64,000 nt of DNA, taken from the NCBI RefSeq assembly GCF_900142445.1, contig NZ_FRAV01000011.1, positions 1 through 64,000 on the forward strand. Reading direction: 5' to 3'. Below the pieces are notes generated by a model. The model made no database searches and was not told where the DNA came from. It saw nothing but the letters and a program-made list of their open reading frames with translations. Below are positions 62,888 through 64,000 of the stretch, piece after piece; within the stretch, counting starts at the first letter, position 1; every line of letters begins with the position of its first letter. Position numbers and translations under genes: made by a program. Source of the stretch: Chryseobacterium polytrichastri (GTDB taxonomy: Bacteria; Bacteroidota; Bacteroidia; Flavobacteriales; Weeksellaceae).

Positions 62888-63502
62888 TTATTTAACAACA
62901 AATACAATATTCATAAAACTCGCTTCTGTAGCATTACTGCTTACTGTGTAGTTCATTACACCACTGGCATTTATGGTTACTCCTGTGAAAACAGTAGAAT
63001 CCAGATAGGTTACATAATATTCCAGATCACCCCTTTCCAACACGGGAATTTTTCCTGCTGAGCCTGTACTTGACACTGCCGGTGTGCTGAATTGCGTTAA
63101 ATAAAGTTGATATAAATCTTTCGTTCCGGCACCTAACGTTGTAGTATCAAACAAAATAGATGGCATGTAAAAAAACTTTGGCATTGTTAATCCTACCCAT
63201 TTTGAGATACTGTTTTTATAATAGTAAAATCCGGGACTTGTGATATTGGATGTTTTTGTAGTTGGAGTTCCAGGAGCACTTGTAGCATACACAACCGTTG
63301 AGTTCTGATCTGCTCCGTATAAATTATCTTTTGCCGCCAGATCTGTTCCTGTTATTCTTACGGTAAGAAACCCTTCTGCACTTGTTGTATTTACTGATTT
63401 ATTAATATCTAAAGATGCTTTGGGCGTAATTGTATTGATTCCAACTTGCGCATTCAAAGTTAAAGCTGAAAAAAAGCCAATTGATAAAACTAAATTCCTC
63501 AT
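62888..63502 (-). CDS. Exported hypothetical protein, VGINT-type surface protein
   Basis: The 204-residue protein has a signal peptide ending LNAQ and then VGINTITPKASLDI, a start common to Bacteroidota exported proteins that precede longer surface or trimeric-fibre-like proteins. The rest is beta-rich and Thr/Ser-rich. I do not recognise a domain. It is the first gene of a two-gene operon with the lectin-like protein, which suggests both act at the cell surface. Confidence 0.7.
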   Translation of the reverse strand: MRNLVLSIGFFSALTLNAQVGINTITPKASLDINKSVNTTSAEGFLTVRITGTDLAAKDNLYGADQNSTVVYATSAPGTPTTKTSNITSPGFYYYKNSISKWVGLTMPKFFYMPSILFDTTTLGAGTKDLYQLYLTQFSTPAVSSTGSAGKIPVLERGDLEYYVTYLDSTVFTGVTINASGVMNYTVSSNATEASFMNIVFVVK

Positions 63503-63529
63503 TATTTTAAGTATTCATAATTATTTCCG

Positions 63530-63565
63530 CAAATCTACTCAAAATGAATAATTAAAATAATCAAA
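63530..63565 (-). promoter_or_regulatory. Promoter of the surface-protein operon
   Basis: The minus-strand -7 element TAGATTTG (63537-63530) and a TTTG (63565-63562) are separated by 24 bp, close to the Bacteroidota -33/-7 layout. The ATG is about 28 bases downstream. Confidence 0.6.
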
Positions 63566-64000
63566 CGTGGTATCTCGATTAATTATAACAAGCTTATTAT
63601 CAAGCTTAATTATTAAGATTTTTTACGAAAATTTTTACAACCCCATATAGTCATATTAGAATTACGCCATCCATACAACAATAAAACACCTTAAAAAATA
63701 ACATATTCGTAAAAAAACATAGTTTAAAAACGTTTTTTATTGCAATTCTATAAAATTTCGCTTCCAAAATCTAAATTACGTTTTCACACCTCATCAAATT
63801 ACATTTTAATCATAAAAATCACAAAATAGTGAAGAAAATACAATTTTAAAAATTTTGAATTAAATATTATCTTTCAAAGTATTCTATCTGTTATAATAAA
63901 ACTTTGAAGAGTGATATAACTTTTTGCTACAGGTCTAATAATTCACTTTTTTTAATAAAAAAACAAGCATTAAAATCTCATAAAAAATGAATAAAACTAA
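63566..64000. other. Right-edge intergenic region, no gene seen
   Basis: This AT-rich sequence runs to the end of the window. No reading frame looks coding and I saw no repeat shared with the rest of the window. Any gene here must start beyond the edge. Confidence 0.5.

Overview
The window looks like chromosomal DNA of a flavobacterium of the Weeksellaceae, most likely Chryseobacterium or a close relative. The signs are low GC with AT-rich spacers, Bacteroidota-type promoter elements (TAnnTTTG), almost no Shine-Dalgarno signals, TonB-dependent receptors with a carboxypeptidase-regulatory-like N-terminus, a DUF4249/receptor pair, DUF2480 and DUF5700 proteins, and a zeaxanthin-type carotenoid operon. 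The genus is inferred from gene content; no rRNA or other marker is present. I saw no tRNA, rRNA, CRISPR array, prophage or complete insertion sequence.

Layout. 1-3.7 kb: a serine hydrolase and a multi-PAS histidine kinase. 3.8-4.2 kb: a MITE-like repeat. 4.3-8.7 kb: a TetR-controlled ene-reductase/SDR/SDR/MDR cluster whose tetR and structural genes share one palindromic operator. 8.9-15 kb: MreB, then a LytTR two-component pair divergent from a TonB-dependent receptor. 15.4-18.6 kb: a DUF5700 metallopeptidase-like protein and a tetR-MFS pair with a perfect operator palindrome. 18.7-20.0 kb: three tandem copies of a roughly 410-437 bp intergenic repeat. 20.0-21.9 kb: an ACT-domain protein, an unassigned structured RNA candidate, a decayed small membrane-protein gene, a zinc-ribbon protein and a VOC protein. 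22.1-32.9 kb: an S41 peptidase, then an NtrC/NtrB-like pair divergent from a HlyD/MacB-like ABC/TolC efflux operon that has a good sigma-54 promoter and upstream activator palindromes.

33-41 kb: a SnoaL-like protein and a TetR regulator sharing a 16-bp operator, a DUF4249 lipoprotein with its receptor, an inverted-repeat element, and a superoxide dismutase/DUF2480/FMN-reductase/ferredoxin operon. 41.5-48.8 kb: a signalling cluster with two hybrid or receiver-linked kinases, two lone receivers, CheR and CheB, but no chemoreceptor, CheA or motility gene. 48.9-54 kb: a small unknown protein, a Na+/H+ antiporter, a possible tiny lipoprotein, a second LytS/LytTR pair and an outer-membrane barrel. 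54.8-61.2 kb: a carotenoid cluster (MarR, crtI, crtB, SRPBCC, crtZ, lycopene cyclase) that continues into a photolyase, with two copies of one repeat flanking crtZ. 61.5-63.5 kb: two exported surface proteins, one with a lectin-like domain.

The main themes are one-component and two-component control of efflux and xenobiotic reduction, oxidative and light stress defence, and an unusually rich set of short dispersed repeats (at least five families). Several repeats have terminal inverted repeats, and two elements with different interiors share the same ends. The least explained items are the structured RNA at about 20.5 kb, the repeat families and the CheB/CheR kinase cluster.
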